DNA of 64,000 nt from an uncultured Collinsella sp. (lineage in GTDB: Bacteria; Actinomycetota; Coriobacteriia; Coriobacteriales; Coriobacteriaceae). The stretch covers positions 6,399 through 70,398 of the forward strand of contig UQLD01000013.1 of the NCBI GenBank assembly GCA_900541855.1, written 5' to 3'. The notes below the pieces were generated by a model, which was given only the letters and a program-made list of their open reading frames with translations, was not told the origin of the DNA and did no database searches. Both the position numbers and the translations under genes were made by a program. Below are positions 34,634-43,907 of the stretch, piece after piece; position 1 is the first letter of the stretch, and the number at the start of each line of letters is the position of its first letter.

Positions 34634-34720
34634 GCGCCTCACCTTTTGTAGCCGTGGCATAAAGGTCTCCGGACGCCTTTACAATAGATACCGACAGAGC
34701 ATCTGACGTAAAGGAGCCCC

Positions 34721-35446
34721 ATGGACGCCGCGACCCGCGACCGCAACATAGCAACTTGGTTGGGCGATGCGCCGCAGCCGGTACGTGACACTACGAACCA
34801 GCTGCTCGGGCGCATCGCCCTTTTGCGTGCCGAGCAGACCATCTACCCGGCACAAGACGACATCCTCAATGCCCTCGCCTACACGCCGGCCGACCAGGTC
34901 GAGGTTGTCATCTTGGGTCAAGATCCCTATCACGGACCCAACCAGGCAATGGGGCTGTCGTTCTCGGTCCCCGCGACGCAAACCAAATTGCCGCCGAGCC
35001 TGCGTAACATCTATAAGGAACTCAAAGCCGATCTGGGTTGCCCCATTCCCGCTACGGGAGACCTAACCCCATGGGCACAGCAGGGCGTCCTGCTTCTCAA
35101 CACTACGCTCACCGTGCGCGAACACGCCGCGAACTCGCACGCCAAACTGGGCTGGAGCACCCTGACCGACTATGTTATCGAACGCTGCTGCCAGCTGCCC
35201 CAACCGGTAGTCTTTTTGGCATGGGGTCGCTTTGCCCAGCAGATGGTCGAAGGCAAGCTCGCCGCTACCGGCGCGGGCAAGGCAACCGGCAAGTTTTGCT
35301 TGGCCTCTACACACCCCTCGCCGCTTTCGGCCAACCGTGCCACGGCAGAACTCCCCGCCTTTATGGGGTCGCGTCCCTTCTCAGCAGCTAATCGGCTACT
35401 CGAACAGTACGGCTCGACCCCCGTCAACTGGACTTGCATCGGCTAA
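34721..35446 (+). CDS. ung: Uracil-DNA glycosylase
   Basis: 241 residues of family 1 UDG, removing uracil from DNA for base excision repair. Catalytic water-activating loop GQDPYHGPNQAMGLSFSV and the DNA-binding HPSPLSANR loop are intact. WAQQGVLLLNTTLTV is also conserved. Start follows AAAGGAG. Confidence 0.96.
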   Translation: MDAATRDRNIATWLGDAPQPVRDTTNQLLGRIALLRAEQTIYPAQDDILNALAYTPADQVEVVILGQDPYHGPNQAMGLSFSVPATQTKLPPSLRNIYKELKADLGCPIPATGDLTPWAQQGVLLLNTTLTVREHAANSHAKLGWSTLTDYVIERCCQLPQPVVFLAWGRFAQQMVEGKLAATGAGKATGKFCLASTHPSPLSANRATAELPAFMGSRPFSAANRLLEQYGSTPVNWTCIG

Positions 35447-35461
35447 AAATCGATGCATCAA

Positions 35462-35495
35462 AAACGCGCCCGACGGCTTTCCATCGGGCGCGTTT
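35462..35495. terminator. Bidirectional terminator between ung and the SDR gene
   Basis: AAACGCGCCCGA ... TCGGGCGCGTTT, 12-bp stem with 10-nt loop and A/T tails. Confidence 0.9.
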
Positions 35496-35496
35496 C

Positions 35497-36177
35497 CTAT
35501 TCGGGCCAAATAAATTGTGTGCGGCCGGCCTCGCCGCCATCGATCAACAGGCTCTGCCCGGTCATAAACCGGTTGGTCACGCCCACAAAGTAAATCCACT
35601 CGGCGATCTCTTGGGCGGTAGCCCAGCGTTTAAGCGGCGTGAGCTCCATAATCTGGTTCCACAGGTGCTCGTCTTCCATCACACAACGGTTGAGCGGCGT
35701 GATAACGCCACCCGGGTCCACACTGTTGGCGATGGCCTGCGGCGCCAGGCGGTTTGCAAGGTTTTTGGTGTAGGCGATAACGCCGCCCTTGCTGGCAGCA
35801 TAGGCGGGAAACTCCGATCCCGTATGCCCGCTCGCCGACCCCACATTGACCACGGATTTAATAGCCGGCGTCGGCTTGGCGGCAAGCCCCTCCCCCACAA
35901 AGGCGTAGCGCTCGGTCACGTTGATGGTGCCACACAGGTTGGCGGCGATGTCGTCGGCCGAATCCTGCGTACCGGCAACGTTGACGATTACCTGGGGTTC
36001 AAGGTCAACTGGAAACGAGTCCGGCTCGCGGACGTCAACGATCAGATGGCGGTAGCGCTCGTGTTCGATCGCCGCCGGCAGCAGATCAAAGCCCACGACC
36101 TCGTGGCCCTCGTCCAAAAAGCGCTGCACGCACGCGGCTCCGATACCGCCCGAAGCGCCCGTGATCAAAACCCGCAT
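35497..36177 (-). CDS. Short-chain dehydrogenase/reductase
   Basis: 226 residues. NAD(P)-binding TGASGGIG, NVAG, and the catalytic Ser and YAASK are present. FMTGQSLLIDGG near the end is typical of FabG-like SDRs. FD at positions 30-31 favours NAD over NADP. It starts 10 nt after the VUT transporter stop, so the two form an operon. Substrate unknown; similarity to siderophore (2,3-dihydro-2,3-dihydroxybenzoate dehydrogenase-like) or sugar SDRs cannot be resolved. Confidence 0.88.
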   Translation of the reverse strand: MRVLITGASGGIGAACVQRFLDEGHEVVGFDLLPAAIEHERYRHLIVDVREPDSFPVDLEPQVIVNVAGTQDSADDIAANLCGTINVTERYAFVGEGLAAKPTPAIKSVVNVGSASGHTGSEFPAYAASKGGVIAYTKNLANRLAPQAIANSVDPGGVITPLNRCVMEDEHLWNQIMELTPLKRWATAQEIAEWIYFVGVTNRFMTGQSLLIDGGEAGRTQFIWPE

Positions 36178-36186
36178 ACTTGCTCC

Positions 36187-36909
36187 TTAGGCGGTTGCGT
36201 GGCGCTCGAGGTACTCGGAGCCCACATTCTCACGCTCCCAGCCGCGCACGACCTTGTAGCCCACGGGGCTCAGGAAGACCTCGCACAGCAGCTCGGCGAC
36301 AGCGCCGGTCAGCGAGCACATAAGGACTTGCACCCAGGTCCAACCAAAGAACGTGTGGCTCACCACAATGGCAAAGACCAGGTTGTCGATAAACTGGCCA
36401 ACACCCGTGGACACATAGGAACGGAAGGCAAAGCTCGCAAAGTTATTCTTCTTGAGCATACGGCCAAGCGACTGGTTGAGCGTGGAGTTAACCACGGCAG
36501 AGACGAGCATGGCAAGCGAAGAGCCCAGCACCACGTACCAGGTGCCGCCGATGGTGGCGTTAAGGGCGGTGTTGACCTCGATCATGCCCGTGTCGTAGTA
36601 GGCGCCCCACATGCCGGGCGTGAGCGAGCATGCCCAAAAGCACAGGCTCACGGCAAGGTTGACCGCCAGTGCGAGGATAGAGATCTTGATGGATGCCTTG
36701 GCGCCAAAGCGCTTACAGATCATGTCCTGGCACAAAAACGAAACCCAGCTCACCACAAAGCCGCAATCGAGTGCCAGATACGGCAGGCTGATAAGCTCTT
36801 TGTTGGCCAGCAGGTTCATCATGATGACGCTCACGAAAAACAGCGAAACCGTTGCCGCGGGAATGCTCCGCAACAGGACCTTATAGTCCTCCATGACCTT
36901 CTTGATCAT
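36187..36909 (-). CDS. VUT-family (YhhQ-like) queuosine precursor transporter
   Basis: 240 residues with six or seven membrane helices. NLLANKELISL, CGFVVSWVSFLCQDMICKRFG and VGQFIDNLVFAIVVS fit the VUT/YhhQ family, known to import queuine precursors such as preQ0/preQ1. AAAGGAG sits 6 nt before the ATG. No preQ1 riboswitch was recognised in the leader. Operon with the downstream SDR. Confidence 0.85.
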   Translation of the reverse strand: MIKKVMEDYKVLLRSIPAATVSLFFVSVIMMNLLANKELISLPYLALDCGFVVSWVSFLCQDMICKRFGAKASIKISILALAVNLAVSLCFWACSLTPGMWGAYYDTGMIEVNTALNATIGGTWYVVLGSSLAMLVSAVVNSTLNQSLGRMLKKNNFASFAFRSYVSTGVGQFIDNLVFAIVVSHTFFGWTWVQVLMCSLTGAVAELLCEVFLSPVGYKVVRGWERENVGSEYLERHATA

Positions 36910-37028
36910 TATGTACTCCTTTGGTTTTAGGTTTAACGAGCAGGATATCGGACCCGAACTGCTCGGACGCCTCGGTCATAAGACGACGGTGGGTATGATA
37001 GCCGCTCACACGGCATCAGGCAAGCAAC

Positions 37029-37060
37029 CGGCGCGGCAGCCCCGCAGGGCCACCGCGCCG
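37029..37060 (-). terminator. Terminator after prfC
   Basis: CGGCGCGG ... CCGCGCCG with an inner GGCC/GGGC pairing, directly after the prfC stop. Confidence 0.7.
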
Positions 37061-37065
37061 ATGCG

Positions 37066-38679
<1,614 letters not shown>

Positions 38680-38823
38680 GCGGATCCTTTCTTGCATTGA
38701 GTGCATTACGTCGTTGTAACCGCACTATTGTAGCCGCGAAATCCCGCTCTAGGGTGCCTATCAGGACAAATTCATCAGTTGGGGCCTAGGGTAGCAGTCG
38801 ATGGCGGCACTCCGCAGCAGTTT

Positions 38824-39120
38824 GTCTCGATCTGTAACATCTAGACGGTTTTTGAACCTCTACCTGTTACAGATTAAGACAAACAGGGGGCGTCCCAGAA
38901 AGATCTCGATCTGTAACATCTAGCCACTCAAAACGGGTCCATCTGTTACAGATTGAGATATAAGGATAAACGGGTGGCCAATGTCTCGATCTATAACATC
39001 TAGCAGCCAAAATCTTCTCCAGTTGTTACAGATTGAGACAACCAGGTGGGGCCCGCCAGTAAAATCTCAATCTGTAACAGGTAGCCGTCCAAATCGGTTC
39101 CAGATGTTACAGATTGAGAT
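38824..39120. repeat. Tandem array of four 57-nt hairpins with variable loops
   Basis: Units at 38824-38880, 38903-38959, 38983-39039 and 39064-39120 are each exactly 57 nt. Each has a 16-nt left arm (consensus RTCTCGATCTGTAACA), a 25-nt loop and a 16-nt right arm (TGTTACAGATTGAGAY). The first and last arm bases alternate G-C, A-T, G-C, A-T, so they covary. Loops differ but share TAG near the start and an A-rich centre. Spacers are 22, 23 and 24 nt and carry GGGnGGnC-like cores. It fills the 550-bp gap between prfC and the GntR operon; the rest of that gap shows nothing else before the promoter at 39153. Confidence 0.85.
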
Positions 39121-39152
39121 GAATGAACGGGCGGACAATCCCTATTTGCCTC

Positions 39153-39203
39153 TTGCATAACTGTGCATAGTGTATATATACTGTGCTTACCGGTTATATA
39201 CAC
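39153..39203 (+). promoter_or_regulatory. Promoter and operator of the GntR/ABC operon
   Basis: TTGCAT (39153) and TATATA (near 39173) form a candidate promoter. GTGTATATA (39170-39178) and TATATACAC (39195-39203) are a perfect 9-bp inverted repeat, a likely site for the GntR regulator encoded 28 nt downstream. Confidence 0.55.
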
Positions 39204-39230
39204 GTGTAGCCCAACAGCTAAGGAGCCGCT

Positions 39231-39611
39231 GTGGACATCATCCTATCCAATTCGAGCGACAAGCCCATCTATGAGCAGATATCCTCGCAGGTCAAAGCTC
39301 AGATCCTTTCGGGCACGCTCGCTACGGGAGCCAAACTCCCCAGCATCCGTGCACTCGCGAGCGATCTTGGCGTGAGCGTCATCACCACCAAGCGCGCCTA
39401 CGCCGACCTGGAGCAGCTCGGGTTTATCTGCACCGTGCAGGGCAAGGGCTGCTTTGTCGCCGAGGGCAACCAGGAACTCTTGCGCGAAAACCAGCTCTGC
39501 CATATCGAAGAGCTACTTGCGAAAGCGGCGAGCCAAGCCGAAACCCTGGGTGTCACACGCGACAAGCTGCACGAAATGCTCGACCTGGTAGCCCCCGAAA
39601 CCATGCAGTAG
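39231..39611 (+). CDS. GntR-family regulator, YtrA type
   Basis: 126 residues. GntR winged helix (KPIYEQISSQVKAQILSGTL, LPSIRALASDLGVSVITTKR) with only a short C-terminal helical tail, the YtrA subfamily. These repressors control an adjacent ABC transporter. GTG start with AAGGAG. Followed 23 nt later by the ATPase gene. Confidence 0.92.
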   Translation: MDIILSNSSDKPIYEQISSQVKAQILSGTLATGAKLPSIRALASDLGVSVITTKRAYADLEQLGFICTVQGKGCFVAEGNQELLRENQLCHIEELLAKAASQAETLGVTRDKLHEMLDLVAPETMQ

Positions 39612-39634
39612 CCATCTGCAAGAAAGGCTATGCC

Positions 39635-40516
39635 ATGCAAAACCTTTTAGAACTCAAAGGCATCTCACGCCGTGTGAGCGACCGCTTTTCACTACGCGAC
39701 GTCGCGGTCGCTGTGGAGCCCGGCCAGATCGTTGGCTTTGTAGGCGCAAACGGCGCCGGCAAAACAACGACGATTCGAGCCGCTCTCGGGCTCATACAGC
39801 TTGATGCCGGCGAGGTGCACCTGTTTGGGCAGCGCTGTGGCGCCGACGCGCCCGATGAGTCGCAACGCCATCTACGCTCCCGCGTCGGTCTTGTCCTGGA
39901 CACGTGCCCCTTCCCCTCCACGCTCAAGGTGGGCCAGATCGAGGCGCTCGTAGGCCCGGCGCACCCCACGTGGGACCGCGAAAAGTTCGCCGGATTCATC
40001 AACCGATTTGGCCTCGATCCCAAGACAAAGGTCAAGGACCTCTCCCGCGGCATGGGCATGAAACTGCAGCTTGCCTGTGCACTCAGCCACAATGCCAAGC
40101 TGCTCGTTTTGGACGAAGCCACCGCGGGCCTCGATCCCATGGCACGCGAGGAACTGCTTGATGAGCTGCTTGCCTTTGTCGCCGACGGCCAGCACAGTGT
40201 GCTGCTCTCGAGCCACATTACGTCCGACCTCGATCGCACCGCTGATCGCGTCATCTGCATCGATAATGGCTCGATTATTTTTGACCTGCCGCGCGAGGAC
40301 ATTACCGACCGCGCCGGCATCGCCCACTGCACCCAATCGCAGGCTGCCGAGCTTATGGCTTGCGTCGAAGGCGCCCGTGCCGCCCACCACGCCTATAGCG
40401 TGGACGTGCTCGTGCCCAACCGTTGCGAAACGCTCGAGGCCTTTCCCGAGATTCCCTGCGATCGGGCAACCATTGATGACTACCTGCGCCTCACGCTGAA
40501 AGGGGCTTCGAAATGA
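39635..40516 (+). CDS. ABC transporter ATP-binding protein (YtrB-like)
   Basis: 293 residues. Walker A GANGAGKTTT, signature LSRGMGMKLQLACAL, Walker B LLVLDEATAGLDP, and H-loop SSHI. The YtrB/EcsA-like type that pairs with ABC-2 permeases. Overlaps the permease start by the ATGA arrangement. Controlled by the GntR gene upstream. Confidence 0.92.
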   Translation: MQNLLELKGISRRVSDRFSLRDVAVAVEPGQIVGFVGANGAGKTTTIRAALGLIQLDAGEVHLFGQRCGADAPDESQRHLRSRVGLVLDTCPFPSTLKVGQIEALVGPAHPTWDREKFAGFINRFGLDPKTKVKDLSRGMGMKLQLACALSHNAKLLVLDEATAGLDPMAREELLDELLAFVADGQHSVLLSSHITSDLDRTADRVICIDNGSIIFDLPREDITDRAGIAHCTQSQAAELMACVEGARAAHHAYSVDVLVPNRCETLEAFPEIPCDRATIDDYLRLTLKGASK

Positions 40517-41211
40517 AACGCGCCTTTATGTCCGAGCTCGCCATCGCTCGTTCGCTTATCCCGAGCATTGCAGGAGTCGGCCTGTTCATCTTCGTCGTGC
40601 TGACGCTCGCCAACGCGTCGGATGGCGATTCCGGTATGAGCGCCGGCGCCTGCGCCGTTAGTGCCATGTCACCCATCATATTCATGAACTCACTGGCCGG
40701 TTTCGACAATCAAAACGGTTGGGAGCGCCATCGCGCAACGCTGCCTCTCTCGCGTAAAGACATCATCTGCGCACGCTACCTGAGCATCATTGTCTTCTCG
40801 GCTGTCATGGCGTGCGCCGCCGCGCTTCTGAGCATCGTCTCCTTCCCGCTCTTCAACAGCGCGGGTATCCCGTTGACGGGACAGATTGTCTTTGAGATTG
40901 CAATAGCCTCGGCAGCATCGATGCTCATCTCCCTCATGATGGTGTTTTTGGCGCAGCCGCTGTTCTTTCGATTTGGACACATGGAGGCGCTGCGCCTATC
41001 CGTTGGCCTGTTTGCCCTGCTTGGCTGCGGCACCATGGCCACGCTGAGCTCCTCCAACCCCATCAGCAACTGGCTCATGTCGATTGTCGGAGCGAATCCC
41101 GACCCTGCCGTTCTGGGCTGTCTGTGTGCAGGCATCGCCGCACTTGCCCTCGCGCTATGTGCAATCAGCTGCACCGTCAGCACCAAGGTTTATCGAGTAC
41201 GCGATCTGTAG
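40513..41211 (+). CDS. ABC-2 type permease
   Basis: 232 residues with six membrane helices. FDNQNGWERHRATLPLSRKD followed by ICARYLSIIVF is the common ABC-2 membrane pattern. Its ATG overlaps the ATPase stop. Together they form a small export complex, often answering cell-wall antibiotics in YtrA-type operons; that role here is inference. Confidence 0.88.
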   Translation: MKRAFMSELAIARSLIPSIAGVGLFIFVVLTLANASDGDSGMSAGACAVSAMSPIIFMNSLAGFDNQNGWERHRATLPLSRKDIICARYLSIIVFSAVMACAAALLSIVSFPLFNSAGIPLTGQIVFEIAIASAASMLISLMMVFLAQPLFFRFGHMEALRLSVGLFALLGCGTMATLSSSNPISNWLMSIVGANPDPAVLGCLCAGIAALALALCAISCTVSTKVYRVRDL

Positions 41212-41299
41212 CCACGCGAGCCTCAATCCACAAAGGGCGCGATCGTCCCCTCCCCGCAAATCCGTGGCAAACGGCATGTCCCCGTCGTGCGCCACCGTG

Positions 41300-42589
41300 C
41301 TACTTGCGCAGCGGCTTGGGCAGTGGAACGCCGGCGGCGATGGCTGCGGCGATGATCATGCAGACGATACCCTTGAGTGGGAAGCACATGAGCAGCAGGC
41401 CCACGACCATGACCGGCTGGCGCATGACAGCGCCCATCGTCGAGGCCGTGCAGACGGCGACGCAAAAGACCGGATCGGCACCGGTAAGAATGGCAAGACC
41501 ATAGCCCAGGCTTACGCCCGAGAAGATAACGGGGAAGAAGTGGCCTCCGCGCCAACCCAAGTTGATGAGGGCGGGGGTCAGCATGGCTTTGACAAGACCG
41601 GTCGCGATAAGCACGCCGGCGGGAATGGTCAGGTAGGTTTCCATGAGCACGTCGGCCTGGGTCTCGCCGGCAAACATGGTGTAGGGCAGGACCGTGCCGC
41701 AGATGGCGAGCGCCAGACCGGCCAGCATGGCTTTGACGACAGGACAATCACCTATTGCATGGGACAGCGCCTCGCTTGCATGCTCGGAGGCAAAGTACAG
41801 CCAGCCGCAAACGGTGCCGACCAACGCCAACGGAATGAGCCAGGCAAGTTCCAAGTTGCCCACCTCGGCGGACTCGAACCTGGGCATGCCCATGCCGCCG
41901 CCCACAAGCTGGCCAAGCAGCAGGTAGGTGCCCAGACCGCCGGCAATCGCAATGCCGTAGACCATCGTCTTTTGCGCCTTGGGCAACTTGATGGTGATCT
42001 CGCCGGACGCAGAGCCCTCGTCGCCGTCGGCGCTACCGGCGAGCGGTGCCACGAAGCCAAAGACGGGCGCCGTAAAGAGCGCCGTCAGGGCAGCCTGGGT
42101 GCCCAGCAGCGTGAGCTCCCTAAACTCGGCGCCAAAGCGACGCATGCGGTCGCCGACCCAGCTGCACAGACCCGCGATAACACCGGTCAGGCCGGCCTCC
42201 GGTCCAATGCTGCCGCCAAACAGCAGCGGCAGCAATGCCGCGAGCGAAAGCTTGCCCAGGTTGTCGTAGGGGTAGTGCCCGTCTTGCTTGACCTTAGCCA
42301 TCACCTGGTTGAGGTCATCGGTCCTGGTGCCCGTCATCTTTTCGTACAGACCGATTAGCAGGCCGCCCAGCAGGCAGACAAAAAACGGATACGGCAAAAA
42401 GCCAAACGGGCCGCTGGCAAGCTCGGGCGAAGCGACGCCCAGCGCGTGCGGAATCTCTGTCCATAGATAGTCGATACCGTGCTCCATCGCAAAAAAGAAC
42501 AGCCAGACTGCGGCACCCGCGAGTGCGCCGGTCACAGCAACGCTGGCCAAAAACAGCGCTCGGTTCGTGGGTTTAGCGAGCTTATCCAT
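41300..42589 (-). CDS. ClC-type chloride channel/ion transport protein
   Basis: 429 residues, about ten to twelve membrane segments. GGSIGPEAGLTGVIAGL corresponds to the ClC GKEGPxxH filter region, and GWRGGHFFPVIFSGVSLGYG to the later GxFxP filter. The usual Ser of GSGIP is not obvious, so ion selectivity is uncertain. Divergent subfamily often annotated ion channel protein. GGAGGACCCG precedes the ATG. Confidence 0.85.
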   Translation of the reverse strand: MDKLAKPTNRALFLASVAVTGALAGAAVWLFFFAMEHGIDYLWTEIPHALGVASPELASGPFGFLPYPFFVCLLGGLLIGLYEKMTGTRTDDLNQVMAKVKQDGHYPYDNLGKLSLAALLPLLFGGSIGPEAGLTGVIAGLCSWVGDRMRRFGAEFRELTLLGTQAALTALFTAPVFGFVAPLAGSADGDEGSASGEITIKLPKAQKTMVYGIAIAGGLGTYLLLGQLVGGGMGMPRFESAEVGNLELAWLIPLALVGTVCGWLYFASEHASEALSHAIGDCPVVKAMLAGLALAICGTVLPYTMFAGETQADVLMETYLTIPAGVLIATGLVKAMLTPALINLGWRGGHFFPVIFSGVSLGYGLAILTGADPVFCVAVCTASTMGAVMRQPVMVVGLLLMCFPLKGIVCMIIAAAIAAGVPLPKPLRK

Positions 42590-42714
42590 CGGGTCCTCCC
42601 GCGGTCAAAGTCGACATAGATACGTTTTATTGTAGAGCGAGTGTGGCCCAGTCAAGCCAACCGTCTGCGCTGCAAACGGAGCCACCGGGGACCACGGCGG
42701 GACAGGCTCAAGAC

Positions 42715-43248
42715 TCATCCGTTGATAATCGAGACAATCTCGCGCAAATCGTCGGCAAAGTAAATGCCGTGCTGGCGCTGCGGGCTCGATAAACCCTTAT
42801 CGATCATGTGCCCGAGCAGCGCCTTGAGGTCGTTGTAGTAACCGTCCAGGTTATACAGGATGCACGGAGCACTCAGGTGCCCCAACGACACAGCGGACAT
42901 GACCTCGGCAATCTCCTCGAGCGTGCCCGTCCCACCGGGAAAGGCGATGAACGCATCGCCGAGCTCAATCATCTTGGCCTTGCGCTCGGCCATATCACTC
43001 GTCACGATAAGGTCGTCGATGCCGTCGTGCTGAAACTCGGCCTCGATAAAAAAGCTCGGCTCCACACCCGTCACGTGTCCGCCAGCATCGAGCACGCTAT
43101 CAGCGAGCGCACCCATCAGGCCCGATTTGGACCCGCCGTATACCAGCGCGTGTCCATTGGCGCCAATCCAGTTGCCCAGCTCCTGCACCGCGGGCAGAAA
43201 TGCCGGGTCATTGCCAGTGTTGGTACCCAGGTACACGGTGATGTTCAT
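42715..43248 (-). CDS. LOG-family protein (TIGR00730-like)
   Basis: 177 residues. YGGSKSGLMGALADS and PGGTGTLEEI are the lysine-decarboxylase-like LOG motifs. Such enzymes hydrolyse nucleoside 5'-monophosphates to base and ribose phosphate. Start 43248 follows AGGGGG; the ATG at 43263 overlaps it. Lies 36 nt after the K+ channel gene on the same strand. Confidence 0.9.
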   Translation of the reverse strand: MNITVYLGTNTGNDPAFLPAVQELGNWIGANGHALVYGGSKSGLMGALADSVLDAGGHVTGVEPSFFIEAEFQHDGIDDLIVTSDMAERKAKMIELGDAFIAFPGGTGTLEEIAEVMSAVSLGHLSAPCILYNLDGYYNDLKALLGHMIDKGLSSPQRQHGIYFADDLREIVSIING

Positions 43249-43283
43249 ATTTGTCCCCCTCATCGTGACGCGCGGCGCCCGCT

Positions 43284-43709
43284 CTAGCGTTGGCGACGCC
43301 GATATTCGCGCACGCGGCGCGAAAGATCGGCAAGCTCGTCGCGATCGAGCTCTTCCAAATGCTCAAGATCGTCCATAAAGCGCGCCATGGTGTCCTTTTG
43401 GCGCATCTTGATGAGCGTATTGCAGTAGTTCACTGCCACGCCCGTGAGCATGGCGATGTAGAAGATGCTGATAACGCTCAAGACGACGGTAATAGCGCGG
43501 GCAACCGGTGTTTCGGCCGGAATGTCGCCAAAGCCGATGGTCGAGACTGTCTCAAAGCTAAACCAAAGTCCATCGCCAAAGGTGAGGGTCGTGGGCTCGG
43601 ACAGCCAGACAGCTGTCGAGCACAGCAAGTAAAAGATAAGAAACAGGCCCGTGATGCGCGCAAAGCCAGCCTGTCGCAGCACATCGGCAAGCGTCCTCAA
43701 CTTGTTCAT
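43284..43709 (-). CDS. Two-helix potassium channel protein
   Basis: 141 residues: helix 1 (GLFLIFYLLCSTAVWL), pore loop with selectivity filter STIGFGD, helix 2 (AITVVLSVISIFYIAMLTGV), and a charged coiled C-terminus without an RCK domain. Likely a KcsA/Ion_trans_2-type K+ channel. Start 43709 has AAAGGGG upstream. Confidence 0.9.
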   Translation of the reverse strand: MNKLRTLADVLRQAGFARITGLFLIFYLLCSTAVWLSEPTTLTFGDGLWFSFETVSTIGFGDIPAETPVARAITVVLSVISIFYIAMLTGVAVNYCNTLIKMRQKDTMARFMDDLEHLEELDRDELADLSRRVREYRRRQR

Positions 43710-43766
43710 CGCGACCCCTTTTCCCAGACGCCCAATCACGTTCGCTCGGTATTGTCCCACAACCGA

Positions 43767-43816
43767 CAGTTAGGGACGTTCCTTTTGTGCCGGCAGAAAG
43801 GGACTGTCCCCAACTG
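43767..43816. repeat. CTGTCCC-type palindrome
   Basis: CAGTTaGGGAC ... GTCCCcAACTG, with an inner GGGACTGTCCC. Same dispersed family, located between the K+ channel and the sensor kinase genes. Confidence 0.55.
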
Positions 43817-43907
43817 CCGGGCGGAACCGTTTAGCGGTGCTGCTGCCGGCTGGGCAGGCTGAGCTGGTATCCTTATGCGGTAATGTCTCGATTCGTTAGG
43901 ATTGCAT

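Noticed and set aside
36910..37028. preQ1 riboswitch before the VUT transporter
   Set aside because: No short stem-loop with an A-rich tail in the expected position before the ribosome binding site.
38824..39120. CRISPR array
   Set aside because: Period and hairpins are suggestive, but spacers of 22-24 nt share a common GG-rich core, the variable parts are loops inside the repeat, and there are no cas genes.
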